Assembly: GCA_027574665.1 (NCBI GenBank) | Contig: CM050655.1 | Location: forward strand, 5,952,001 to 6,016,000 | Origin: Rhynochetos jubatus | Lineage: Eukaryota > Chordata > Aves > Eurypygiformes > Rhynochetidae | DNA: 64,000 nucleotides | Direction: 5' to 3' | Shown: positions 1 to 11,575 of the stretch, piece after piece | How the letters are laid out: every line of letters begins with the position of its first letter | Numbering within the stretch: position 1 is the first letter of the stretch | Notes under the pieces: model-generated | Seen by the model: only the letters and a program-made list of their open reading frames with translations | What the model was told of the DNA's origin: nothing | The model's database searches: none | Translations under genes and position numbers: made by a program

Positions 1-269
1 GTCACCCAAGATGCTCCAGACAAGGTTCTGCTTACACTGCTCCTGAGAAGTCTACCTGAAGAGCTCATGATTGGTTTCTTCTCTTGCTGTTTTTTCTTAA
101 CATCTTTTTCTTGCGCTGGCTTTTTGCCTTTTCCAGAACTAACAGCTTTTGCGGAAGTCTTTGCAGTTTTCTTTCTCACTTGGCTAGATTTCTTTTTGCC
201 CTGGTTAGTTTTCCTTTTGCCTAACTCTTCCTTTTTGGCTAATCTGGAAGGCCTCGCGTGGTGAGCCAT
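1..269 (-). CDS. TET1: TET1, first coding exon (N-terminus only; gene continues off the left edge)
   Basis: TET1 oxidises 5-methylcytosine to 5-hydroxymethylcytosine in nuclear DNA. Read on the minus strand from the ATG at 269-267, the frame stays open for 89 codons to the window edge. It begins M-A-H-H-A-R-P-S-R-L followed by a run of Lys-rich sequence and, near residue 57, E-K-D-V-K-K-K. Mammalian TET1 starts with the same H-A-R-P-S-R-L block and has a matching D-V-K-K-K segment. The start is supported by an in-frame TAA eight codons upstream. An AG at 273-272 could be the acceptor, making the exon begin at 271. The CXXC and dioxygenase domains are not in this window. Gene order (TET1 divergent from SLC25A16) supports the call. 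The high basic content fits a nuclear, intrinsically disordered N-terminus; that is inference. Confidence 0.85.
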   Translation of the reverse strand, partial: MAHHARPSRLAKKEELGKRKTNQGKKKSSQVRKKTAKTSAKAVSSGKGKKPAQEKDVKKKQQEKKPIMSSSGRLLRSSVSRTLSGASWV

Positions 270-271
270 GT

Positions 272-3200
272 CTGCGGCGTAGTCGAAATGTTAAGAGGAG
301 AGATGGAAAAAAATCATGAGCTCTTGAGAGAACTTTTCAATAGAAAACTGCATATTCCCATTGCTGCTCTCTGTGGTGATACAGCATTAACTCTGAAACA
401 GAAGAAAAATACATAGACGAGCATTAATGTCATTCTAATTAATGAAGGGTGCACATATGTTAACCTGACCATTTTTCGATACTTAAAAATACAGGGGTAG
501 AATTAGGAATACTGGTATTGAAAGTTATGTTTGATCGACACAAAAGCTTTGAAAATACTGCAAAATTGAAAGCTTGCCTAAATGCCTGTGACACAAATAA
601 AGAAGCAAACGGAGCTCAAATCACCAGGCAACATCACATATTTACTGTTTCACATCAGTTCTAAGAAGTTTGAGTTTTCTCAACCTTATTAACCGTTCAT
701 TAACCACCCAGTTCTCGTGAGTAAGAGCGGATGAAGTTTACGTCCACAGCTTTACCTCCAACAGCGTTCCTGTCACTGTAAGGACATTCAGGGAAAAAGA
801 ACAAAGCTGAGTCTATTGTGTGAATGTGCACTCATATACACCATCGCCAAGGCACCTCCAGGTAAAATGGGAGAAGTAAACAGCTCCCCGAAGATGTCTA
901 ACGTGGCGTTGCTCACAGGAGAACTGGACCAGGGAAGAATAGCCTTTCCCAGCGTTATCTCCCAGGATAACATACCGGTGTGCTGTATTACATTGGAAGC
1001 CTTGTTTCTGTCCTGTCTAGGACAGAAATATAGCATGTTATGCAGGCAGTCATCTCTGCTCCACCACTATGACTACTAACATACTTGCCTTCAACAAAAT
1101 ACCACACAATCGTCCCAAGCTTGTGTCCCCAAACACAGCTGTGATGGTGAAGTCCCCCAACTCCCCAGATACAACTCAGTCACCTCAGAAGATACAACAG
1201 ATTCTTTGTGCTCCAAATCAATTTCCTTCAAGGTGGGTTGGGGTTTGTGGAACATAAAGTGATTCTCACGAGTACATAGCTTTTAAGCACATGGTGCTTT
1301 TAAGTACCTGTGGAAGGCTTTTAAAGCTTTATTTAGGTGTTTGAATAGATCAGGTGGGTAGGCAAGGGCAGCCTAAAAATGGGAGCAAGCAAAACATAGC
1401 TACAACACAAGGGGTGCCGAAGCCTTACAACCATCCACACCAAACAGCGCTGCACGGTGCCAAGACAAGCCCATCAGCCCACCGAGGGGATGGTCTAGCA
1501 CAGCCAACACCCACGGCCTCTTTGTGGGACCACCAGTTCCTGCCGCTCCCCAAACCAGCACGCTGGCAGCCAGCTTGGTTCTGAGTATCTTAGCCCTGAG
1601 CAGGCTATCCAGTGGCTGCAGCACCTACCGAGGCTAACACTAACTCCCCAAACTCCTGGCAAATAGCTTATTGAAAGCATTTTGAAGCCTGGCTCTTGCT
1701 TGTTCAGCAGAAGTAAGCCGAGCAATCCTGTGTACTACAACATATAAATATGCTGTGACTATTCTGTGTCACATCTTCATATTACATATCAGATGAACAC
1801 TATTACTAAGACAGTTTTTCCACACACTCAAATACCGTTTTGGAGCCAGCGCTGCTGTACAAGGCAAGGCTACACACACTCGTAAGGTCAGATCAGCAAA
1901 TAATGCTTAGCAAACACACAACAAACAAGCTAACAGCATCCATGCTCCATCACAGCAAAATATCCAACCTGGAGAGATTAAATAGACATGTGTGGCTGTT
2001 TATAATTGTGGGTAATGCTTCCAAGGCCACAGAAGAGACCTGACCATCTCCTGCAGCAGCACTCTGTTGTTGGGTCAGACACTGAAATAGTGAAATAAGT
2101 GCAAAGCCGAAATGAAGGTAACCCGAGTGCTTTCCTCCCCCTACCCTTCTCTGGAGATGCATGGGGGAAAGGGGACACGGCCATTAGCACTCACTGTCCA
2201 ACAGGGCATGGGGCATCACATCAGCACATCCATGAAATAGTTGTTGGCCGCCTGCAAAACGCTTCCCCAGCCCAGAGACTGGGCTCCTCATTCCAAAGGA
2301 TAGCCCAGAAGACTGCAAAACCAGCTGGAAGCAAGCAGCAGGCAGAGTATCTGTAGGCATTAGTGACCAGCGCTATGTAACAGTGGCAGGAGAAGAAATG
2401 CAAGCTACTTGCAGAGACCTCCTTGCCAGGAGAGCAAGGATAAAAAGCAAGCAAACAAGCAGAAGGGCCAGGCAACACGGGAATGTGTGAATCAGGAAGG
2501 GAACTGAAGAGAGAAGGTTTTTTTCTTTATCAGCCCTGAGACAGAAGTAGAATAATGAGAGAAAACAGGAGTGGAAACAGAGGCTGGATTTTTGAAGATA
2601 TTGAATGTGTATAATGCTTTGCTCATCTTACTTCTCTACATAAGCAGTTGCCACTGCTGTTGTGGAAGTTTGGGAAGCATGGTCATCAAAATTACAATAG
2701 AAGCTTGATTGATAACAACTTTGTTTTTTTTTTTTTAAATCACCACTATAATTACGTGATGTGTCTTTACCTGCATTTGGAAATTGCAACATGGTTGCTT
2801 CAGGACTGAAGGAGCAAGATCATCCTGTGTTCTTTTTTCTTTTAATACAGAAAAAACATACCTGTCTGGCAAGAATGTAAGAGAGTATCAAAGTGTTGCT
2901 TTTTTCAGGGCCAAAATTAGAGGCTATGAACACAGAGTTGTTGAAGACTTCCCTTTTTCTTTGTTAAGAAAGAATGTTAATATTTGTAGGAAACTGACTG
3001 GTGATTAAATGCTGCATAAAGAAGATGGCAAAGGCTGCTAGTATTTGTCTTGCTCAGAGGTGGTAACACAGGGGCACACCACCAGCAACAGTTTTATTCG
3101 TTCTGTTTCAATTGTGTCACTGGAATGAACTTAGGTTTTTCAGCCAAGATCTGGGCAACAGACCCCTAAAGGATATTTTTCTTCCCCCAGTTAATACTTG

Positions 3201-6200
3201 ACTTCAGTTACATTTGTCTGGAACTCTAAGCACTTCATCCCCAAGGTGTCTGTAAGCTCTTGGGAGAAATGCCTCTCAGCAAGAGGTGTTTGCTTCCCTT
3301 AAGGAAAGCCCATAGTCTTGCTGAATACTGGTCCATCACAATAATCTCAACCGCTAGATAAAAACAGTCTTAACATTTTTTAAATAGTGTCCGATAAAAC
3401 TAAGTTACGTTGTTATTTCTTTGTTTCCTCTTCCACATTTAGGATCAAAATACTAGGTTGTTGTCTGTAACACCAGGAAACATTTTACCACCCTTTCCCC
3501 ATGTAAAGCACTGGTAATGACCCAGTTGATGCCTGCAGCAGTTGAAAATTGCCTCATGTCACTTCTCAAAGACAACAAATAGCTGTATCACATCGGTCGC
3601 ATTTCATAGCAAGAAAAGAATTATATTTCCAAAATATTTATGTGGCCTTAGCAGGATTATCAAACATCAACCTCATGTGTCCATATAGTAACTTGGCAGT
3701 TTTCCATCACACTGCAGAGAAACAAACTTACTCTGTGCTCTCTCCCGAAAGCCAAATGGGGTGGGACCTAACAGACCCTCCCTGAGAGCAGAGGACAGGC
3801 ATCCCTAGGAAGTAAAAAGGGTAATAGGTACTGGAGGGTTTGGAGGGAACTGCTCTAGATAACAACAGTGCATCCCGAAGCTGTTTGTTACTTGAGCTGA
3901 CTTATCTCTTCCAATTCATGTGCAAAGCTGAAAGCTGGGTTTAAGGCCAGTTGCTTAAGTTTTGCTCATTCACAGTAATAAATCTGGAGCAATCCCACTG
4001 ACTGCTATAATCCTCAACAAATACTGCTAAAAAGCTAATCAAGGGCTACATCTTTTAGTCCCATCTTGGCCAAAATTCCAAACAGTTATAATGAGAATTT
4101 TGCCTACAAAGTACTTGGGGAATTTAACCTCATACTGCTGGAATGCCTCCAGAAGAGAAAAAACCCCAAACCAACCTACACACCAAACAACCCAACACTC
4201 CCCCCCCCTTCCCCGCTTTTCTTATTTACTTTCCCTTTACACAAAAGGATAAAAAAAATAAAGCAAGTTTTCCTTTTAGAGGTAGTATCCATCAAGATTC
4301 TGTTCCATAACCTGATTCTTGTGGGAAGATGAGGGGAAAAAGAAGAAGAGACTAAAAGATGTGTTCTCATAAAATGGTGGCAGCTTTTTTATGGTGTCAG
4401 GAAGGAGAGCAAGTGACCCCTGAACAAACACAGCTGCGTGGGGGGAAAAAATGACACAGTTAAGACTAGTTGAGCCTGGTTTCACTACAGTCAGATCAAC
4501 TAATTAAATACATTTTGTTTCAGTGTTTATGTATCTTTTTAAAAGTCACTTGAGATTGGCCCAGTGGGGAACCAAGACCTGGAAGCTTTCATAAAAGCCA
4601 CTTAATAACACACAGGTCCCAAGCAATAAGGGCCACGATTGGACTTGCAGCTCAGATCTACAGCTCTGAATAGAAAAGCATCTCAGCTTCTAGCAAGTGC
4701 TCTAGAGGAAGATGCAAGAGACACCAGAGAAGAGAGACATTAGAAAATCTGACCCTCCTGTTAGGCGCAAAAGCTTATTTCCTAGTCTTTTCCGGATTAT
4801 GTCATATCATCTGCATATTCTTCCCAGCTGCACCAAAGTCAACCTGCTTTTCAGTCTTGCCTTATTCCCCGCATACAATTGCTCTGTACAACACTTTGTA
4901 TATGAAAAGAAGGGAAATGGGTTAGTAGGAGGGACCTATCTTTTATTTTCCCTTTCCCCCTCCTTTAATCCTTGAATACCCATTTGGTTTTGGTTAAGAA
5001 ATAAAAATGAAACTTCTCATCTGCCTTCTCAGCACCGTGAGTTATTTCATACAGAGTCTTGTAAAGCGGCCTCTCCCCCTTCCCAGGGCAGGCGGGGGGA
5101 TTTCCCCGAGCTTCCTCCAGTGAGGCACCCCCAAGGCCCCCCAGACCTCTCCTCCTGCCGTCCTGTTTCAAGTGGTGTTCCCATAATCTCACATGCCATT
5201 CAAGAGAACTGTTTTCCATTTTACTGTGTATAGGTTTTCTGCTTTCCTTTCCAGGACTGTGCCACTCAAGGCACATTTCATCCCCCTATATTAAACCCGA
5301 ACAGTTCCCAGTAGCGTAACTGCCGCTCTGGGGCAGGCGCTGCAGGATGCTGCCTCAGTTCCTCACAAAGGCGTTCACTCAAAGCGTAACCCTGTTCCCA
5401 CCAACATCAGTAACACCAGATAATGTTGAGCAGACCAAGCACCCAGGCCTTTGCCCTAAATTCTTGTTCCCACTGGACCAGGAAGGCCATCTCTCTGCTT
5501 GGAGGATAAGTCTGGATGAGGCGGGACTGCCACCCCGTCCTACTTCCCTCCTGCTGCGCGGGGAGCTGAAGGCAGCTGCGAAATACACGCTCACAATGAA
5601 TTCAGCGAGAGATCTTGATGTTTAGCATTTTGCAGTGTCATGACTTCAGCACGCACCTTGGAGCCTGCACAGGGAGTGAAACAGATAAAAAAGGCCACAA
5701 AAAAAAGCCCTCCTGGTTTAGGGAAAGCTCTATTAGAACGATAAAAAAAAGCGTGGCAAGGAACCACACATGCTTAAACCACAAAACCAGATTAAGCCTC
5801 AAACAAACAACTGGCACGGAAAATCCATTGTGAAGGCTCACACGGCATGTGCAAGTATCCTCCCTCCGGCCCAGGCAGGAGCAGGGCTTGCTTTAACCTC
5901 TCATCAGTGCAGCCAAACACTGACCTTAACAGGGGGAATGCTAAGAAGTAAAAGAGATACCAAGTAATTTCTAGGCGTTCACCAAAGGAAAGCCCTTTCC
6001 ATCAGAACACTCCAGGTACTTTTAAATTTAAAAAAAAAAAAAAAAAAAAAAATCAGACAAACAAGCCAAAACCTCTCAGCTAATCTAATTCTGCATTTCT
6101 GCTGTTTAAACACTAGATTTCTTTTTTTATGCTATTTGACTCCATTCTTCAGGGGGTTTGCCTTTTCTTAACAAAAAAAAAAAAAAAAGGGGGGGGGGGG

Positions 6201-7300
6201 GGAAGACAGAAAAAACCCACTAACTGAATCACCTTATCTCAAACTCAATTAAAAGAAGGGGGAGGTGGAGGGAAGAACCTTCAGGCAAAGATTAAGCCTG
6301 GAAAATTTCAGCCTGAGAAGTGTTTTGAAATGTAAGTAACTGAAAACAGAAAGCGGGATGGAAATGCTTAGGCCAGCTTTAACAACCACGGGTAGCACGC
6401 CAGCCGTAATAAAATGCTATCAGTCAGGATTTTGAGTTACCTGCTTTGTGCAATCCATCCCGCCCTTGTCTCCTCCAAACACAACCAACACACACACCCC
6501 CACACCCCGCAGAAGGACTGAGCCTCATCCGGAGAGCAACCAACACCGGCCCTTGTGGTGCTGGAGAAACCGCTTCTGCAAAGGATAAAGCAGCCTCCTT
6601 CACCTTTACAAACAAGGTCGCCCAGACTACCTGCCCAATTTTGCCCGGACCAAGCATAAATGCTACGTTTTCTGAACTCAATCCCTACTAATTTGTGTTG
6701 ACTGACATTAATGATAACAAGGTCATTATGGCACAGAATAGCCTCCTGCCTCTCCACGTGAGTACCTTAAATATAGTGCTGAGCACAGCTGGGGAGAGCT
6801 ACTATCTGGCAGACTTTATTATTATTCTCACAGGTTTCTCCATTGGCTTTAAATTCTGAAGAGACAGCTTTGCCCTAGAAGCCTGCTCGGTCACATTTAA
6901 ACATTTAACATCGCAAGCGCATCTTTGCCCAGTTTTGCCACTGCTGCACCAACGCTTCCAGAAAGAGGGATCTTTGGCCAGCCCCACGCTGATGCGTCTG
7001 CCCCAGCCAGCCTGTTTACCGGGGCCGACCCCCCACCCCACCCGTGGGTGTGCGCTGACACTGGTGTGCGGTGCCATGCTCAGGATGCCTACTCCCCTCT
7101 CCTCCTTAAAGGAGTAGCATCTCCCCGCGCTAGGCTACTGATACGTAGGCCGAGATGCAAGTGATGTAGGCTACGTCGCTCTTTAAATATCTTTGGGGTG
7201 CAGGATAGGCTGGCTGGGTGTAGGACAGGCTGGGCACACGACTGGCGCGACTCTTTTGACTACTTCTGTGCCTGGTCCCTTTGCAAATGCAGCACGCTCG
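272..7300 (-). other. TET1: TET1 intron 1 (5' UTR intron)
   Basis: No exon could be supported here on either strand. The stretch between the TET1 coding exon and the CpG island is ordinary unique-looking sequence with homopolymer tracts: an A-run at about 6,028-6,050, an A16-G14 junction at 6,173-6,202 and a C-run at about 4,201. Short open frames of 60-130 codons occur but show no recognisable protein and no splice context. The assignment as an intron is inferred from the non-coding first exon of TET1 in other vertebrates. Confidence 0.55.
6173..6202. repeat. A16-G14 homopolymer junction
   Basis: Sixteen A residues are followed directly by fourteen G residues in TET1 intron 1. Such junctions are highly length-variable and are prone to sequencing and assembly error. 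The G-run could form an intermolecular quadruplex or triplex-type structure; no function is implied. Confidence 0.9.
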
Positions 7301-8960
7301 CTCCTCGGGCATCAGCAGCCATACCTCCGTAAGATCAACCGGTCCTGCCCCCCAGCAGGCCGCCCGCTCCTTTCTCCTTACCCATCCCATTCGGTGAACC
7401 ACAACCTTCTCCCCCGGCTCCATCACGAGCACGGCAGGGACCATCCCCGCCAGCGCCAAACCTCCAGTCGCGACAAGGCCACCACCTCTTGTCCCCCCGC
7501 TCCAAGAGCAGCTGGACGGGCACTCAGCGCCCAGGAGCACCTCGGGGGCTGCAGCCCCGCCGGGCTCTGGGTCCTAGTGCGGGCAGGCGGACCCCGGGGG
7601 GGGAAGGGAAGGGGCAGGCAGGGCCCGCCTAGGGGGGAGGCAGCGGCTCCTCGTGGCCCAGCCCCGCCGCTTGGCCGTGCCCCCCCCCCCCCCCCAACCC
7701 CAGGAGCCCTCCCCGGGACTGCAGACAATGGGGCCGGCCCCAGCGGGAGCGCTGGGGACCCGCAGTGCCCATCCGGACGCGCCTGGCTGCTCCCGCAGCA
7801 GAGACGGGGATGCTCCCCCCGGCCCCGCACCCCAGCGGCACCTCCCGAGGGTGATGCTGCTGCATGGCCCTCACTCGCCTGTTTTTCGGTTTTGTTTTGG
7901 GGGAGGGGGAGGGAGGGAGCTGCGGTTTTTTTTTTCCAGCTGGCCGAGGGCCCCGGCTGCCGGGCAGGGTCCCTTTAATTGTTCCCTGCCCTCCGCGGAG
8001 GCTGCAGGCAGTTTCTCTCGCCTGGCGGGTTTTTCCAGGCAGGCTCTGGCTGCTGCAGCGCAAACACGCTCCAGCAAAGCCAGGGAGACCGGACTTTTTC
8101 GCTCTTTCGGCCAACAAACTGCGTTTTGCATTTGAATAACCCCCAGCCTGTCCGCCTTGCCTTCTTCCTCCGCGCCTCGGAACGGCCCGGCCCGGCCACG
8201 GGGGTGTCCCTGCCTCCCTTCCCCACTCCACCCTGACTCAACTTTGCAACGAGCCGAACGGCTAAGCGGGCCGGGGGGGGGGCCGAAAGCAGAGGTCTCC
8301 GTCGCACCCACACCGCCCCCCGCCCCCAGCAGCCCCGGGACCCGTCCCACACACGTACCAGGGCTGCGGCGCGGCCAGCCCCGCAGCTCGGAGGAAGGGG
8401 CGATGCTGGCATGGCTTGGCGGTCCGCGCTCGGAGGGGGGGGCCGAGGGGGTGGGGGGCTCACGGCCCGGGCCCCCGCGGGCGGGCGGCTCCCATGGCGC
8501 GACGAGCCCAGGCGCGGGAGAGGGAGCCCCGGGCCGCGAAACGTGCTCTGGGCGGCGGCGGCGCGCGTCGCCCCTGGCCGGACCCTCCGGGAGGGAGCGG
8601 GGAGGGGGCGGCTCGGCGGGGCGCTCGCCGCACCGAGCCCTCCCGGCAGGCGGCAAAACGCGCCCTGGATCCCCGCGGCTGGAGCGGGATTCGTCGCACC
8701 CCCACCCCCCGACACACGTCCCCGCGCTGCGGGACGACCCGGCGGCGGCGCCGAGGCTCGGGCCGGCCCCGGGGAAAGCGAGGGCGAAGAGGCGGCGAGG
8801 GTGGCGGCCGTCCCTCCCCGGCTGGGGAGGGTGCAGCAACGTGCCGGGCTGGTAACGCCGGGGGTGATCTAACAACAACAAAAAATAAATAAAGCGAGGA
8901 TAATAAGAGGAAAGGCAAATTATTCCGTTACTTGCGGAGGCTGCGGTTTGACGCCGCCTG
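7300..8960 (-). promoter_or_regulatory. TET1: CpG island, probable TET1 promoter and non-coding first exon
   Basis: About 1.6 kb of very G+C-rich, CpG-dense sequence stands out from A+T-rich flanks. It lies about 7 kb upstream of the TET1 coding exon on the minus strand and about 7.7 kb from the SLC25A16 start, so it is best read as the TET1 promoter. A minus-strand GTAAGG donor exists at 7,381-7,376 and another at 9,087-9,082, but the first exon cannot be fixed from sequence alone. C-runs at about 7,680-7,695 and G-runs at about 8,270-8,282 could form quadruplexes. Long open frames on both strands here reflect the lack of stop codons in G+C-rich DNA. Confidence 0.7.
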
Positions 8961-9517
8961 CCTCCCGAGCAGCAAACGGAGGTGACACCCTCTGAAATCA
9001 TCCCTTTTTTTAGGCTGGAAGAAGGAAAGTCCGGTCAGCGGCAACGGGCGAGCCGTTCGCCGGGGGCCCCGAGCGCCTTCCCCTTACACGTGCCATCCCG
9101 GAGGGCCCCAAACACCGGCGTCCCCCCGGGCCCAGCCGTCCCACGCACACCCAGCCGCGTGGGGAAGATGCTGTTAGAGAGGGAGAGCTGCTGAGCCTCC
9201 CCCAAGGAGGGAAAAAATCATGACCCTTGCTCTCCCCATCCCCCACGCCATCCATCAATGATATTTGCTGCTCCTTCCCAGGGGGAAGTGGGCGAGCAAA
9301 ATGTTATAAGAAGAGGAAGAGTCAGTCCAGCCTTCTTACACCACTCATTATCACTACAGCCTTTTGTCAGAGTGCAAAACAGACCACCAAGTCTAACATC
9401 TCTTCGGACTGGAAAACAGATGTCGGAAATGGGATCTGTGGGACAATATACCCTGGCAGGACTTTTATAAAAAGCTTAATTATTGTCAAGTCTCTAGCTG
9501 TTGTGGTATAAAGCACT

Positions 9518-9720
9518 TCACAGACTCACAGGGTGTTCGGGGTTGGAAGGGACCTCCAGAGATCATCTAGTCCAACCCCCCTGCCAGAGCAGATCACACA
9601 GGAACAAGTCCAGGCGGCTTTGGAAAGTCTCCAGGGAAGGAGACTCCCCCCTCTCTGGGCAGCCTGTCCCAGGGCTCTGCCACCCTCACAGGGAAGAAGG
9701 ATTTCCTCATGTTCAGGTTG
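9518..9720 (-). mobile_element. CR1 LINE fragment (3' end, antisense to the + strand)
   Basis: The + strand carries the familiar reverse complement of the CR1 3' region: a degenerate CACAGACTCACAG tail, then GGTTGGAAGGGACCT, ATCATCTAGTCCAACCCCC, and later GGAAGGAGACTCC, CTCTGGGCAGCCTGT and a stretch ending TTCCTCATGTTCAGGTTG. The element is therefore on the minus strand, with its 3' end at the left. Only about 200 bases remain, which is the usual 5'-truncated form. The modest divergence suggests a relatively young copy. The 104-codon open frame across it (9,501-9,815) is an artefact. Confidence 0.9.
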
Positions 9721-10869
9721 AGCCAACCCATTCAAATGCGAGCCCGCAGAGAGGCTTTTCTGCTGCGTACAAGGCAGCAGTACTGTCCACCTCCGCTCCT
9801 ATGAAGATGCTCTAAACGCTGGTGTTTTGCTGTTTTCACTGACATGCGGTAAAGTAGAAGCTTGGGGCAGATCTGCACAGCTTACTGTTACCGCTGCAGG
9901 TCAGTGCCAGTGGGTAAGCAGCTCATCAGCAGTTTGTACCTCCATCCTCTTCTCTCCTCCCCTTTATTTCCTTGCAGTGAAAAAGGAATACAGTCTGGGA
10001 ATTGTAGTCAAGCCCACAGGCATTTCAGACACAAGGTGAAGCCAACGACAACTACACCTGAATTGTGACCATTTGCCTGACCAGCAGCAGGTCATTTTAG
10101 CAATGCACAGGAGTTCTCTTTGCTGGGTGTAACCATACCCTCTCCCCCTCAATCTGACCGTTTGCTGCAAAGACTGCTTTTCTGGAGGGCTGCATATCAA
10201 GACTTCCATCATTCCAAAGACCTGCCCTGCTAAAAGAAGAGTTAACGCAAGCTATTTTTATAAGATAAAATAATAGATTATTTGAGAAGTAAAAGGACTA
10301 TTGCTCTCCAAGTGCTGCACACAGCAAAGTAAGTAGGAAGAACAGGAACTTGATGATAAAGCCCCACATAAGCTGAATATAATTCTTGGGAAGATGGTAA
10401 TAAGCTGGAAGCTGTGGGCTTGAAGAAAATGCAGGGTGAGAAATCAGTGACTTGGAAGAAAGCAAGGAGGGCTAAGGCTTGGTTAGAATGAGCAGGTTAA
10501 TAGGAGCATCCGAACGCCAACATGTACAATCACAGCTCCGTTAAATACATGCTATAGGGGACAAGAACTAACAACTGTTCCTTTTCACAGCCACAGACAT
10601 ATATGCTTATGGCCTTTTTCAGCTCTAATAAGTATCCCAGGAAGGGAGTAGCACCAGGTGACAGTCTTTCCTAGCAATGCTACGATACTTATCCTACCAT
10701 GACAAGCTGAGTATAAGTATTTGGAGAAAGATCCCACAGTAATGACCAGCTGGGCAACAAAACGGTGGATAAAATCCTTTCACAAAAATGCAAAGTGAGG
10801 CACATGGGGGGAAACATGGAATCATGACCTCTGAATTAGCTACTACAGTTCAAAATAGAGAACCTGGTG

Positions 10870-11575
10870 CTGTGACAGGTACGACAGTTTCACAGAAGTG
10901 TGTGCTCAGGGTGTTAGGAACCATTACAAAAGAAGGGGACAACAGAATAGGAAACATCACTACACCGTGATTATTTAGTCCAGATCTATTGTCTACTTAC
11001 ATCTTGAATATAACATGCAGTTCTGGTCTGCTTAAAAGGTGCAAAGTGGAACTTAAAAAGGCAAAGAGTAATGCAGCAATGGCAGCCAAAAGCACAAGGA
11101 GCAGCTTACTACACCAAGATTTTCACCCTGGAAAGAAGACAGTGTGGGTGAAAAGCCAAGCATTATATTATAAAATTAAGAGCAGCATGGAAAGCATTAT
11201 GAGAGAGTGAACACTCACCCTTTCTCTGAAGTAGAAGATATCAAGTCAATTTATCAAAACAGGTGCATTGGAACAGAAGACAGCTACTTCTTCATGCAAC
11301 ATGTCAAACTATGGAACTCATTGATACAGTATTTTGTAGATGCTAAAGACTTTACAGGTTTGTTTTTTCTTAAAGAAAAGTTAATGGAAGAAAGTTTAAT
11401 CGAAAGCTACTTATCACAAAAGTACTATTTTAGCTATACGTTACTCAAAGCTAGGAGAGTGTGCTGAGGAAATAGCCCTGTATGCTACTCAAGCCTTCTT
11501 CCTGTGCACCTGCAACTGGCTACCATCAGGGGTAAAGTTTTAAGCTGATGGACCTTCAGTCCCACACAGTGCTAC
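10870..11575 (+). mobile_element. Ancient CR1-family LINE copy (3' part of ORF2 plus 3' UTR)
   Basis: The + strand matches the sense orientation of an old CR1 lineage shared by birds and other sauropsids. Landmarks in order are: CTTGAATATAACATGCAGTTCTGGTC at about 11,003; the AAAAGGTGCAAAGTGGAACTTAAAAAGGCA block; the TACTTCTTCATGCAACATGTC region at about 11,284; TATGGAACTCATTGATACAG at about 11,310; and GCTGATGGACCTTCAGTCCC near the 3' end at about 11,544. Many substitutions and small indels break the reading frame, so it is inactive. It is clearly older than the fragment at 9.5 kb. The left limit is approximate. Confidence 0.75.

Noticed and set aside
7871..9001. 376-codon open frame on the minus strand, plus 246-, 200- and 261-codon frames overlapping in the same region
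   Set aside because: All lie in the TET1 CpG island, where G+C-rich sequence lacks stop codons on both strands; the translations are Pro/Gly/Arg/Ala-rich with no recognisable domain.
9501..9815. 104-codon frame that looks like a small protein
   Set aside because: Most of it is the reverse complement of a CR1 LINE tail.
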